The position numbers were made by a program, and so were the translations under genes. The notes beneath the pieces were generated by a model. The model was given only the letters and a program-made list of their open reading frames with translations, was not told the DNA's origin and did no database searches. Below are positions 8,068 to 15,985 of a stretch of DNA of 64,000 nucleotides, one piece after another. Position 1 is the first letter of the stretch. The number at the start of each line of letters is the position of its first letter. This DNA comes from SZUA-442 sp963759175 (GTDB taxonomy: Bacteria > Actinomycetota > Acidimicrobiia > Spongiisociales > UBA5794), in the NCBI GenBank assembly GCA_963759175.1, contig CAVWXP010000010.1, positions 124,001 to 188,000 of the forward strand, written 5' to 3'.

Positions 8068-8994
8068 ATGACCACCGACCTGCACACCGTCCTCGGAGCC
8101 AGCGGCGGCGCCGGCAACGCCATCGCCCGAGCCCTGCTCGATGCCGGTATTCCGACACGCGCCGTCAGCCGATCCGCAGCACCACTCCCCGAGGGCATCG
8201 CCGTCGTCGAAGCGGACATCACGGATCCCGGTGAGCTCACGAACGCCATCGAGGGATCGAGCGTCGTCTACATGGCCGCCCAACCGGCCTACCACCGCTG
8301 GCCCGAGGAGTTCCCTGACATGCTCGAAGGGGTCATCGCGGCGTGCGCTTCGATCGACGCGAAGCTCGTGATGGTGGACAACTTGTACGCCTACGGACCC
8401 GGCCACGAGCGCCTCACTCCATCGACACCGCACACGGCGAGCGACACCAAGGGTGTCCTCCGCCGCCAGATGCAGGAACGCTTGATGTCGACGCACGCTG
8501 CCGGAACGCTCAGGGTCGCCATCGGGCAGGCTTCCGACTACTACGGGCCCCGATCGGACAACTCCTCCGTGACAGCACTGGCTGTCGCCCCGGTCGGCGG
8601 CAGCGGTTCGCTCCGATGGGTCGGGTCGCTCGACATGCCCCATTCGGTCGCCTACCTGCCGGACATCGCGCGGGCCTACGTGGTGCTCGGGACCTCCGAT
8701 GCCGCCAACGGAGCGGCGTGGGTCCTTCCCCACGGCGAACCGGTGACCGGTAGGCAGTTCATCGACCTCGTCAACGCGAACCTCGAAGAACCTCGCAAGG
8801 CAGGCAGGGTCTCGAAGCTCATGTTGCGGGTCGCGTCGCCGTTCCACGCCATCTCGAAGGAGACGCTCGGTGTCGCCTACCAATGGACGGACCCGTGGAT
8901 CGCCGACGACTCGGCGTTCCAGGCGACCTTCGGACCCTTCACGACGACACCCCTCGAAGTCGCCGTCGCGGCGTCGGTCGACGCCTACCGCTGA
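8068..8994 (+). CDS. NAD(P)-dependent epimerase/dehydratase-like SDR
   Basis: A 308-residue extended or atypical short-chain dehydrogenase. The N-terminal Rossmann motif GASGGAGNAIARAL and the following AVSRS are plain; the usual Tyr-x3-Lys pair is not obvious, with DNLYAYGP in its area. ATG 8068 is chosen because GAGGGG lies just upstream; in-frame ATGs at 8014 and 8050 fall in the operator region. Expression is probably governed by the divergent TetR regulator. Substrate unknown. Confidence 0.8.
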   Translation: MTTDLHTVLGASGGAGNAIARALLDAGIPTRAVSRSAAPLPEGIAVVEADITDPGELTNAIEGSSVVYMAAQPAYHRWPEEFPDMLEGVIAACASIDAKLVMVDNLYAYGPGHERLTPSTPHTASDTKGVLRRQMQERLMSTHAAGTLRVAIGQASDYYGPRSDNSSVTALAVAPVGGSGSLRWVGSLDMPHSVAYLPDIARAYVVLGTSDAANGAAWVLPHGEPVTGRQFIDLVNANLEEPRKAGRVSKLMLRVASPFHAISKETLGVAYQWTDPWIADDSAFQATFGPFTTTPLEVAVAASVDAYR

Positions 8995-9001
8995 TAGCGA
9001 C

Positions 9002-10423
9002 TCAGACGTCCACCTCGCCGCGCCCGGGACGCGGCGCCAAACCGTCGATGAGCTGCCACAGTGAGTCGACGTGGCGTTGCTCCGTGTACGTCTGGCCCAC
9101 GGATACGCGGATGAAGGCCTCTCCATCGATCTCGGACGCCGTGACAGCCACCTTCCCCGAAGTGTTGAGCGCAACAGCCAGGTCGCGCGTCCTGCCGCTG
9201 CCATCGACATGCGCGAAGCACACCAGGCCGAACGGGTGCGGCGCCGTGAGAACGAAGCGGTCGTCTGCCGCCAGTCGATCGGCGAGCTCGTCGGCAAGCG
9301 CGACATGGCCGCGAACGAGGTCTCGAAGGCCGCGTGCCCCGTAGGAGCGGATGACCCACCACAACTTGAGGGCCCGGAAGCGCCGGCCCATGGATACGTG
9401 CCAATCCCGGTAGTCGATGACGGACCCGGCCTCCGAGGCCTCGTTCTTGAGATACGGAGGCAGGATGCTCATCGTGTCGATGAGCGGTCCACGGTCGGCA
9501 ACCCACATGACGGTGCAGTCGAAGTTCACCATCATCCACTTGTGGGGATTGAACGTGTAGCTGTCCACGGCGTCGAGACCGGGCTGGTGCACGCGGAACT
9601 CCGGGCAGATCATCGCCGTGCCCGCATAGGCGGCATCGACGTGGTGCCACAGCCCGTGTTCAGAGGCGATCGACGAGATGGACTCCAAGGGGTCCACGGC
9701 GGTGGTTGCGGTGGTGCCGACGGCCGACACAACGGCGATCGGCGTCAGGCCGGCAGCGATGTCCCGATCGATCGCGCGTCGCAGAGCGCTGGGATCCATG
9801 GCGAATGCTCCGTCGACTGCGATCTTGCGGCAATGGCCGATGCCAGCCACGGTGCAACCCTTCTCGATGGACGAGTGGGCCTCGGATGACACGTACACGA
9901 CCATGTCCTCGGCGTGCGCGAGGGATCGGGCGTGGTGCCTCGCAACCACGAGCGCCGTGTGGGTGGCGTCGGACGCACTCATCTGGATCACTCCCCCGCC
10001 CGTACCCGTCGACCGCCAGGCATCAGGGAGCCCCATCAGGTCGATCAGCCAGTCGAGGACCCTCGACTCGACCTCGGTGAGGGCCGGGGACGTCGACCAG
10101 AGCATCCCTTGTGCGCCGAGGCCCGCGGACACCAACTCGGCGAGGATGGACGGAGGGGAAGCATTCGAGGGAAAGTACGCGAACCAGTTCGGCGACTGCC
10201 AATGCGTGATGCCGGGAAGCACCACGGTATCGAGATCGTCCATGAGCGATGCGAAAGGCTCTGGTTCCTCGGGCGGATGCAGCGGCAGCATTGCCGCAAT
10301 CTCACCCGGCTCGACCGTCGACAGGACGGGGAGGTCCTCGACCCGACTGCGGTACTCGGCGATCCAGTCGATGAGCGCGTAGCCATGGGTCCGGAACTCG
10401 TCCGGTGTCATGTGATCGACCAT
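9002..10423 (-). CDS. PLP-dependent aromatic L-amino acid decarboxylase-like enzyme
   Basis: A 473-residue group II decarboxylase that would turn an aromatic amino acid into the amine and CO2. The PLP lysine is in SYTFNPHKWMMVNFD; other family segments are HWQSPNWFAYFPSN, TEVESRVLDWL and WHHVDAAYAG. Which amino acid it uses cannot be read from sequence. Start ATG 10423 follows a GGAGGTGGG stretch and comes four bases after the stop of the upstream Nudix gene, so the two are probably cotranscribed. It is convergent with the SDR gene. Confidence 0.9.
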   Translation of the reverse strand: MVDHMTPDEFRTHGYALIDWIAEYRSRVEDLPVLSTVEPGEIAAMLPLHPPEEPEPFASLMDDLDTVVLPGITHWQSPNWFAYFPSNASPPSILAELVSAGLGAQGMLWSTSPALTEVESRVLDWLIDLMGLPDAWRSTGTGGGVIQMSASDATHTALVVARHHARSLAHAEDMVVYVSSEAHSSIEKGCTVAGIGHCRKIAVDGAFAMDPSALRRAIDRDIAAGLTPIAVVSAVGTTATTAVDPLESISSIASEHGLWHHVDAAYAGTAMICPEFRVHQPGLDAVDSYTFNPHKWMMVNFDCTVMWVADRGPLIDTMSILPPYLKNEASEAGSVIDYRDWHVSMGRRFRALKLWWVIRSYGARGLRDLVRGHVALADELADRLAADDRFVLTAPHPFGLVCFAHVDGSGRTRDLAVALNTSGKVAVTASEIDGEAFIRVSVGQTYTEQRHVDSLWQLIDGLAPRPGRGEVDV

Positions 10424-10427
10424 GATG

Positions 10428-10988
10428 TCATCCCACCTCCGCTCGCATGCCTTCACCTCGCAGGAATCCCACCAATTCACGCATCATGAAGGCCGTGGCA
10501 CCCCACAGGATGCCCTCATCGAACTCGCAGAACCACAGGGCGTGACCGAACCAGTCCCGCTCGACCCAGTTCGACTCGTCCATCAGGAAGGCCAGGGTCG
10601 GCTCGATGATGAGCTCCACCTCACGCGCATCGGGCACGAGCTGGCTCGGTCGATCGATGCGGGCCACCACGGGCACGATCGGCCGTGACCTATCCCGAGT
10701 CGTGACCGGCGTCAACCCACCGAGTACCTCGAGGATGTTCTCCTCCGGCAGGCCGACCTCCTCCCACGCCTCCCTCGCCGCCGTGCTGATGGGCTCCTCA
10801 CCATCCTCGCGATGGCCACCGGGGAACACGACGTCGCCCGGATGGGTGGGCATCGAGTCTGGGCGCTTCGTCAGGATGACCCGCACATCACCAGCCGCAT
10901 CCTCATACAACGGGACGAGGACGGCGTACTCGGCGCCTGGCGGGTCGACGACGGGCGGAAGCGATCGCAAGAGCGGCCAAGGATCCAT
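10428..10988 (-). CDS. Nudix hydrolase, CoA pyrophosphatase type
   Basis: A 186-residue Nudix enzyme. The full box is visible from GGHREDGEEPISTAAREA into WEEVGL, and the preceding TKRPDSMPTHPGDVVFPGG matches the NudL/UPF0035 signature of enzymes that split CoA into phosphopantetheine and 3',5'-ADP. ATG 10988 is preceded by TAAGCT and six bases, a leaderless arrangement. It is divergent from a GNAT gene with only 31 bases between the two start codons. Confidence 0.85.
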   Translation of the reverse strand: MDPWPLLRSLPPVVDPPGAEYAVLVPLYEDAAGDVRVILTKRPDSMPTHPGDVVFPGGHREDGEEPISTAAREAWEEVGLPEENILEVLGGLTPVTTRDRSRPIVPVVARIDRPSQLVPDAREVELIIEPTLAFLMDESNWVERDWFGHALWFCEFDEGILWGATAFMMRELVGFLRGEGMRAEVG

Positions 10989-10994
10989 TCGGCG

Positions 10995-11012
10995 AGCTTA
11001 TCCAGATAGGCT
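10995..11012. promoter_or_regulatory. Back-to-back leaderless promoters
   Basis: On the minus strand TAAGCT (10995-11000) lies six bases before the Nudix ATG at 10988. On the plus strand TAGGCT (11007-11012) lies seven bases before the GNAT ATG at 11020. Both fit the actinobacterial TANNNT-N6/7-ATG pattern of leaderless transcripts. Confidence 0.6.
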
Positions 11013-11019
11013 GTTGCGG

Positions 11020-11619
11020 ATGCCGAATGCCGTCCATAGCCAACCCCGGTATACCCGGCGGCTCGTGCTCCGACCGTTCCGGAGGCGCGATGTCGGACCG
11101 CTCCACGACGCCATCGAGATCTCCCTGGCCGATCTGCAACCGTGGCTGCCCTGGGTGGAGGGCTACGACCGTGGCGTGTCGCAGCGGTTCGTACGCGAAT
11201 CCGTTGCCGCATGGGCGGAACGTCGGGCCTACGACTTCACGATTCGGACGCTGGACGATCCGGGTCGACACATCGGCAACGTCTCGCTCTGGTCGACATC
11301 GGCCCAGAACGGCATCGGCGAGGTCGGGTACTGGATCCGATCCGACGAGACCGGCCAGGGGTACGGCGCCGAAGCCACCACCCGTGCCGTCCAGGTCGGA
11401 TTCGAGGAGATGCGGCTCCACAAGGTGCAGCTGCGCATCGCCGTCGGCAACGTCCGCTCCGAGCAGATCGCGCGACGCCTCGGATTCGCCCTCGAGGGCA
11501 CGCTGCGCGACGAGGTGAAGGTCGGCGACGAATGGCTCGACCACACCGTGTGGTCGCTCCTCGACCACGAATGGTGGATCCAACGCGAGCGACATCGCTC
11601 CGAGGGCACGATCGCCTGA
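11020..11619 (+). CDS. GNAT N-acetyltransferase, RimJ/RimL type
   Basis: A 199-residue acetyltransferase. It has the family start RRLVLRPFRRRD, the acetyl-CoA loop region ETGQGYGAEATTRAV, and VGNVRSEQIARRLGFALEGTLRDEV, which is typical of the RimJ/RimL ribosomal-protein and antibiotic acetyltransferases. ATG 11020 is chosen because a TAGGCT -10 box lies seven bases upstream. Substrate unknown. Confidence 0.85.
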   Translation: MPNAVHSQPRYTRRLVLRPFRRRDVGPLHDAIEISLADLQPWLPWVEGYDRGVSQRFVRESVAAWAERRAYDFTIRTLDDPGRHIGNVSLWSTSAQNGIGEVGYWIRSDETGQGYGAEATTRAVQVGFEEMRLHKVQLRIAVGNVRSEQIARRLGFALEGTLRDEVKVGDEWLDHTVWSLLDHEWWIQRERHRSEGTIA

Positions 11620-11695
11620 GTCGTCGTTCGGGGTTCTCCACGATCCACGCTGCGTGTAGCGTATGGCGGGTTCCCAGTCGAAACGGAGTACGTGC

Positions 11696-12844
11696 ATGCG
11701 CATCGGCATCCTCACCGGCGGCGGCGACGTCCCCGGCCTGAATCCCTGCATCAAGGCGGTCGTTCACCGCGTCGCCCACGAGGGCCACGAAGTCGTCGGC
11801 TTCCGACGCGGCTGGGGCGGCCTCCTGTACACGGATCCGTCCGATCCCGAGTCCGTGGCCACCAACACCATGGAGCTGACCCCGGCGAACGTGCGCACCG
11901 TGGATCGCACCGGCGGCACCTTCCTGCACACATCACGCACCAACCCCGGACGTGTCCGTCCCTCGGAGGTGCCGGACTTCCTCGGCGGACCTCCGGAGGG
12001 AGAAGGGCCCTTCGACTACACGGAACACTCCCTCGAGGTGCTCGATGCCCTCGGCGTGGACGTGCTGATCCCGATCGGCGGCGACGACACCCTCTCGTAC
12101 GGACTGCGACTCCACCAGGAAGGCGTGCCCGTCATCGCCATCCCCAAGACGATGGACAACGACGTCAACGGTACCGACTACTGCATCGGCTTCTCCACGG
12201 CAGTGACACGCGGCGTCGAGTTCATCCACAACCTGCGAACCAGCACGGGAAGCCACGAGCGCATCGCGGTGGTCGAGCTCTTTGGTCGGTACTCGGGCGA
12301 GACCAGCCTCATCACGGCCTACCTCGCAGGCGTCGACCGCGCCGTCATCTCCGAGATCCCCTTCAACGTCGAACGGCTCGCCGCCATGCTGATGGAGGAC
12401 AAACGGGCCAACTCGTCTCACTACGCCATGATGACGATCTCCGAAGGCGCCCAGATCGAAGAGGGAGAGATGATCCTGTCCGGTGAGGCGGATGCATATG
12501 GGCACCGCAAGCTCGGCGGGATCGGTGCCGTCACCGGATCCCTGCTCACCGAACTCACCGGCGAGCGCATCATCTACCAGCAGGTCGGGTATCTCATGCG
12601 CTCCGGTCGCCCGGACTCACTCGACCTCATGGTCGCCACGAACTACGCCAACATGGCGGCGGACCTCGCCCTCGAGGGCATGTCCGGTCGCATGGTGGCA
12701 CTGCGCGGCGGCACCTACACGAACGTCCCGATCACCGAGACGAGCGAGGGCGTCAAACGAGTGGACGTTGCGGAGCTCTACGACACCGAGAAGTATCGCC
12801 CGAAGATCCGCCACGTCATGGGCAAGCCCATGTTCCTCTACTGA
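11696..12844 (+). CDS. 6-phosphofructokinase, probably pyrophosphate-dependent
   Basis: Phosphorylates fructose 6-phosphate. The 382-residue protein has the PFK signatures GILTGGGDVPGLNP, PIGGDDTLSYGLRL, PKTMDNDVNGTDYCIGFSTA and ELFGRYSGETSL. Two specificity positions are diagnostic: Asp in GGDD (Gly104 in E. coli ATP-PFK) and Lys in PKTMDND (Gly124). Asp plus Lys is the signature of PPi-dependent enzymes, which work reversibly in glycolysis and gluconeogenesis. ATG 11696 has ACGGAGT upstream. The donor remains an inference. Confidence 0.9.
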   Translation: MRIGILTGGGDVPGLNPCIKAVVHRVAHEGHEVVGFRRGWGGLLYTDPSDPESVATNTMELTPANVRTVDRTGGTFLHTSRTNPGRVRPSEVPDFLGGPPEGEGPFDYTEHSLEVLDALGVDVLIPIGGDDTLSYGLRLHQEGVPVIAIPKTMDNDVNGTDYCIGFSTAVTRGVEFIHNLRTSTGSHERIAVVELFGRYSGETSLITAYLAGVDRAVISEIPFNVERLAAMLMEDKRANSSHYAMMTISEGAQIEEGEMILSGEADAYGHRKLGGIGAVTGSLLTELTGERIIYQQVGYLMRSGRPDSLDLMVATNYANMAADLALEGMSGRMVALRGGTYTNVPITETSEGVKRVDVAELYDTEKYRPKIRHVMGKPMFLY

Positions 12845-12939
12845 TCCATCGACCGCCGACCACCTCGGGATCCGCCGGTTCCCCTTGGCAAACGGACCGT
12901 TCGGGTGGATGATCGAGGCAGGCGACCCACGGAGGGCGG

Positions 12940-13188
12940 ATGCACAAGCACGTGACGATCGAAGTCGGCATCGACGAGGATGACACCCACACGCTCGTCC
13001 ACATCACGCTGGACCTGCGCGGTGACCACTTCGATGCGACAGGCAAGTCCAAGCGCAACCCGACCGACCCGAACATCCCGGTGATCGGTGAGGAACTCGC
13101 CCTGGCCCGTGCGCTCGGCTCCCTCGAGGAGCAGCTCGTGGACCGGGCATACGCACGCATCGACGGAGCGACATCCCTGATCGGGTGA
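12940..13188 (+). CDS. DUF1876 small protein
   Basis: An 82-residue protein with the DUF1876 pattern: VEIDEDD-type strand (IEVGIDEDDTHTLVHITL), then KSKRNPTDPNIPVIGEELAL and ARALGSLEEQLVDRA. The family is common in actinobacteria and has a double-stranded-RNA-binding-like fold in silico; its function is not known. It is 95 bases after the phosphofructokinase gene, with a strong terminator 25 bases beyond its stop. Confidence 0.8.
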   Translation: MHKHVTIEVGIDEDDTHTLVHITLDLRGDHFDATGKSKRNPTDPNIPVIGEELALARALGSLEEQLVDRAYARIDGATSLIG

Positions 13189-13212
13189 CCCCCGATCCAA
13201 GGGCCACGACGC

Positions 13213-13246
13213 AGAGGAGGGGCACCCAATCGGGTGCCCCTCCTCT
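13213..13246. terminator. Bidirectional terminator hairpin
   Basis: A perfect 15-bp stem (arms 13213-13227 and 13232-13246) with loop AATC separates the convergent DUF1876 and SHOCT genes. There is no strong U-tract on either side, so termination efficiency is uncertain. Confidence 0.7.
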
Positions 13247-13267
13247 CTCGTCGAGTGTGGTTGGCGA

Positions 13268-13642
13268 TCAGCCGCCGAGCAGCTTTGCCTTCTGGGCCGT
13301 GAACTCCTCGTCCGACAGGACGCCGTCGTCACGCAACTTGGCGAGCTTCTCGAGCTCGTCGGCACCCGAGGCGCCGGCGACGTTCTGGATGTAGTCGCGC
13401 TGGGCCTGCTCCATCGCAGCTGCCTGCTCGATCGATCGCTTCTGCATGTCCCCACCATGGACGATGAGGTACACCAGTACGCCGAGCAGCGGGAGGAAGA
13501 TCACGAAGAGCACCCAACCGGCCTTCGCCCAGCCCGATACCGGGCTGCGGAAGATGTCGATGAAGATCGTGATCAGCACCCACATCCATGCGAAGAACAG
13601 GAAGAAGGCGAGCATCGTCCAGAACAGGTCGAGCAGTGGCAT
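13268..13642 (-). CDS. PLDc_N/SHOCT-domain membrane protein
   Basis: A 124-residue membrane protein. Two hydrophobic segments (about residues 5-27 and 39-59, with FAWMWVLITIFIDIFR and VLFVIFLPLLGVLVYLIVHG) form a PLDc_N-like pair. The C-terminus is a SHOCT motif, ELEKLAKLRDDGVLSDEEF. ATG 13642 begins the first membrane segment and has AAAGGA upstream; the frame is open 30 codons further. Function unknown; such proteins are common in actinobacteria. Confidence 0.8.
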   Translation of the reverse strand: MPLLDLFWTMLAFFLFFAWMWVLITIFIDIFRSPVSGWAKAGWVLFVIFLPLLGVLVYLIVHGGDMQKRSIEQAAAMEQAQRDYIQNVAGASGADELEKLAKLRDDGVLSDEEFTAQKAKLLGG

Positions 13643-13797
13643 GAAGAATCCTTTCGTTGTGCGGACCCATGCTACCGGCGGTTGCGGCACCAGGAGGGCC
13701 TCGGGGCCCATCGGATTCGCCACGATCGCCATCCGGGCATCGATCGACGGTTCGTCCGACGCATCGACGAGTCGGCGGCCAGGGACGATCCACGACG

Positions 13798-13860
13798 AAC
13801 GGAGGGGCGGCCATTGGCCGCCCCTCCGTTGGTGTGTCGGCGCCGGACCGTGGTCCGGCG
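13798..13860 (-). terminator. Tandem terminator hairpins after groEL
   Basis: Downstream of groEL in its direction are two stems: CGCCGGA with TCCGGCG (13841-13860) and a perfect 15-bp stem with three-base loop (13798-13812 and 13816-13830). Neither has a long U-tract. Confidence 0.65.
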
Positions 13861-13878
13861 GGTCGATGGTGGTGGATC

Positions 13879-15516
13879 CTAGAAGTCCATGCCTCCACCG
13901 TGGTCGTGGCCACCGCCCGCAGGCGCCGCATCCTCTGGCTGCTCGGCGACGAGCGCCTCCGTCGTGACGACGAGGGCTGCGATCGACGCAGCGTTCTGCA
14001 ACGTCGAACGGGTCACCTTGGCGGGATCGATGATGCCCGCAGCGATGAGGTCCTCGTAGTCGCCCGTGGCAGCGTTGAAGCCGAAGTTGGCCTCATCGCT
14101 CGCCTGGACCTTGTCGACGACGACGCCGCCCTCGTAGCCGGCGTTGACGGCGATCTGGCGCAACGGTGCCTCGAGGGCACGACGAACCAGCTGGCGCCCT
14201 GCCTTCCAGTCGTCGCTCTTGCCGCGAAGCTTGTCGACGGCTGCGGCACTGCGCAGGAGCGCAACACCACCACCGGGGACGATGCCCTCTTCGACAGCTG
14301 CACGAGTTGCCTGGATGGCATCCTCGATGCGGTGCTTCTTCTCCTTGAGCTCAACCTCGGTGGCTGCACCGACCTTGATGACGGCCACGCCGCCCGACAG
14401 CTTCGCGAGTCGCTCGGAGAGCTTCTCACGATCCCAGTCGGAATCCGAGTTCTCGATCTCCTGGCGGATCTGCTTGACGCGTGCCTCGACATCGGCGTGC
14501 GAGCCCGCACCCTCGACGATCGTGGTGTCGTCCTTGGAGATGACGACCTTGCGAGCCGTTCCCAGCATGTCGATGGTGGTGCCGTCGAGCTTGAGGCCCA
14601 CCTCTTCGGAGATGACGGTCGCACCCGTGAGGATGGCGATGTCCTGGAGCTGCGCCTTGCGGCGCTCACCGAAGCCCGGGGCCTTGACGGCCACCGAGTT
14701 GAACGTGCCGCGGATCTTGTTCACGACGAGCGTGGCGAGGGCCTCGCCCTCGACATCCTCGGAGATCACCAGGACGGGCTTGCCCGTCTGCATGACCTTC
14801 TCGAGCACGGGAACGAGGTCCTGCACCGAGGCGATCTTCTGGTTCGCGATGAGGATGTACGGGTCGTCGAGGACCGCCTCTTGGCGATCGGGATCCGTGA
14901 TGAAGTACGGCGAGATGAAGCCCTTGTCGAACTGCATGCCCTCCGTGAACTCGAGGTCGACGCCGAAGGTCTGGCTGTCCTCGACGGTGATGACACCCTC
15001 GTTGCCGACCTTCTGCATCGCGTCGGCGATACGAGCACCGATGTCGCTGTCGGCGGCCGAGTTGGCTGCCACGTAGGCGATCGAGTCATGGTCATCCGAA
15101 CCCACCGGGATCGCGATGTCGGCGATCGATGCAACGACGGCCCCGACGGCCTCCTCGATGCCCCGACGCATCTCCATCGGGTTGGCGCCGGCGGTCACGA
15201 GTCGGAGCCCGTCCGTCACCATGGCCTGGGCCAGAACCGTGGCGGTGGTGGTGCCGTCACCGGCGACGTCATTGGTCTTGTTCGCCACTTCCTTGGCGAG
15301 CTGGGCACCCATGTTCTCGAACGGGTCCTCCAGCTCGATCTCCTTGGCGATCGTGACACCGTCGTTCGTGATCGTGGGGGCGCCCCACTTCTTCTCGAGC
15401 ACGACATTGCGCCCCTTGGGGCCGAGTGTCACCTTGACGGTGTTTGCGAGCTTGTCGACGCCTGCCTGCAGGCCGCGACGAGCTTCGTCGTCGAAATGGA
15501 TTTCTTTTGCTGCCAT
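13879..15516 (-). CDS. groEL: Chaperonin GroEL
   Basis: ATP-driven protein-folding chamber of the cytoplasm. The 545-residue protein is full length, with VTLGPKGRNVVLEKKWG, the nucleotide site VAGDGTTTATVLAQAM, and GIVPGGGVALLR. The tail ends GGGHDHGGGMDF, a mixed His/Gly-Met tail. It lies 11 bases after groES and shares its CIRCE-controlled promoter. Only one groEL is in the window. Confidence 0.97.
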   Translation of the reverse strand: MAAKEIHFDDEARRGLQAGVDKLANTVKVTLGPKGRNVVLEKKWGAPTITNDGVTIAKEIELEDPFENMGAQLAKEVANKTNDVAGDGTTTATVLAQAMVTDGLRLVTAGANPMEMRRGIEEAVGAVVASIADIAIPVGSDDHDSIAYVAANSAADSDIGARIADAMQKVGNEGVITVEDSQTFGVDLEFTEGMQFDKGFISPYFITDPDRQEAVLDDPYILIANQKIASVQDLVPVLEKVMQTGKPVLVISEDVEGEALATLVVNKIRGTFNSVAVKAPGFGERRKAQLQDIAILTGATVISEEVGLKLDGTTIDMLGTARKVVISKDDTTIVEGAGSHADVEARVKQIRQEIENSDSDWDREKLSERLAKLSGGVAVIKVGAATEVELKEKKHRIEDAIQATRAAVEEGIVPGGGVALLRSAAAVDKLRGKSDDWKAGRQLVRRALEAPLRQIAVNAGYEGGVVVDKVQASDEANFGFNAATGDYEDLIAAGIIDPAKVTRSTLQNAASIAALVVTTEALVAEQPEDAAPAGGGHDHGGGMDF

Positions 15517-15527
15517 CGTGCTTCCTC

Positions 15528-15815
15528 CTACGAAAGGACCGCGAGCACGTCACGGCTGGAGAGGATCAACAGGTCCTTGCCGTCGTGCTTGACCTCGGTG
15601 CCGCCGTACTTCGAGTAGAAGACGACATCTCCGACGTTGACGTCGACGGGAACGCGCTCCCCGTCCTTGAACTCACCAGGACCGACGGCAAGGACTTCAC
15701 CCAACTGGGGCTTCTCCTTGGCGGTGTCCGGGATCACGAGCCCGCTTGCAGTGCGCGACTCCTCTTCGTCTTGGGGCTTCACGACGATGCGATCGCCCAA
15801 AGGCTTGAGATTCAT
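15528..15815 (-). CDS. groES: Co-chaperonin GroES
   Basis: The 95-residue lid of the GroEL chamber: MNLKPLGDRIVVK, then a mobile loop with EEESRTASGLVIPDTAKEKP, then VGDVVFYSKYGGTEVKHDGK. A GGAGAGG ribosome site precedes ATG 15815. Two CIRCE operators lie 25-90 bases upstream, so HrcA control of the groES-groEL unit is expected. Confidence 0.97.
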   Translation of the reverse strand: MNLKPLGDRIVVKPQDEEESRTASGLVIPDTAKEKPQLGEVLAVGPGEFKDGERVPVDVNVGDVVFYSKYGGTEVKHDGKDLLILSSRDVLAVLS

Positions 15816-15839
15816 CCGACCTCTCCTTCATTGCTCGAG

Positions 15840-15866
15840 TTGGCAGTCGGTGCTTACGAGTGCCAA
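15840..15866. promoter_or_regulatory. CIRCE element, promoter-proximal copy
   Basis: TTGGCAGTC (15840-15848), nine bases, GAGTGCCAA (15858-15866). One base breaks the symmetry. It would overlap the groES transcription start, downstream of a -10-like TACCAT on the minus strand at 15866-15871. Confidence 0.8.
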
Positions 15867-15878
15867 TGGTACACGGTC

Positions 15879-15905
15879 TTGGCACTCATCAACACCGAGT
15901 GCTAA
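15879..15905. promoter_or_regulatory. CIRCE element, promoter-distal copy
   Basis: TTGGCACTC (15879-15887), nine bases, GAGTGCTAA (15897-15905), differing from the consensus TTAGCACTC-N9-GAGTGCTAA at one base. HrcA binding here would block the -35 region of the groESL promoter. Confidence 0.92.
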
Positions 15906-15985
15906 CAATGCACCAACACGCGGACAGAGGATCGTGTTCCGGGTGTCCGAGGTTGCGGGTCGTCGTGCCGCTCGACCCGCCGACG

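Noticed and set aside
13657..15618. A 653-codon plus-strand frame opposite groEL and groES
   Set aside because: Long antisense frames are expected against high-GC genes; the minus strand encodes unmistakable chaperonin proteins.
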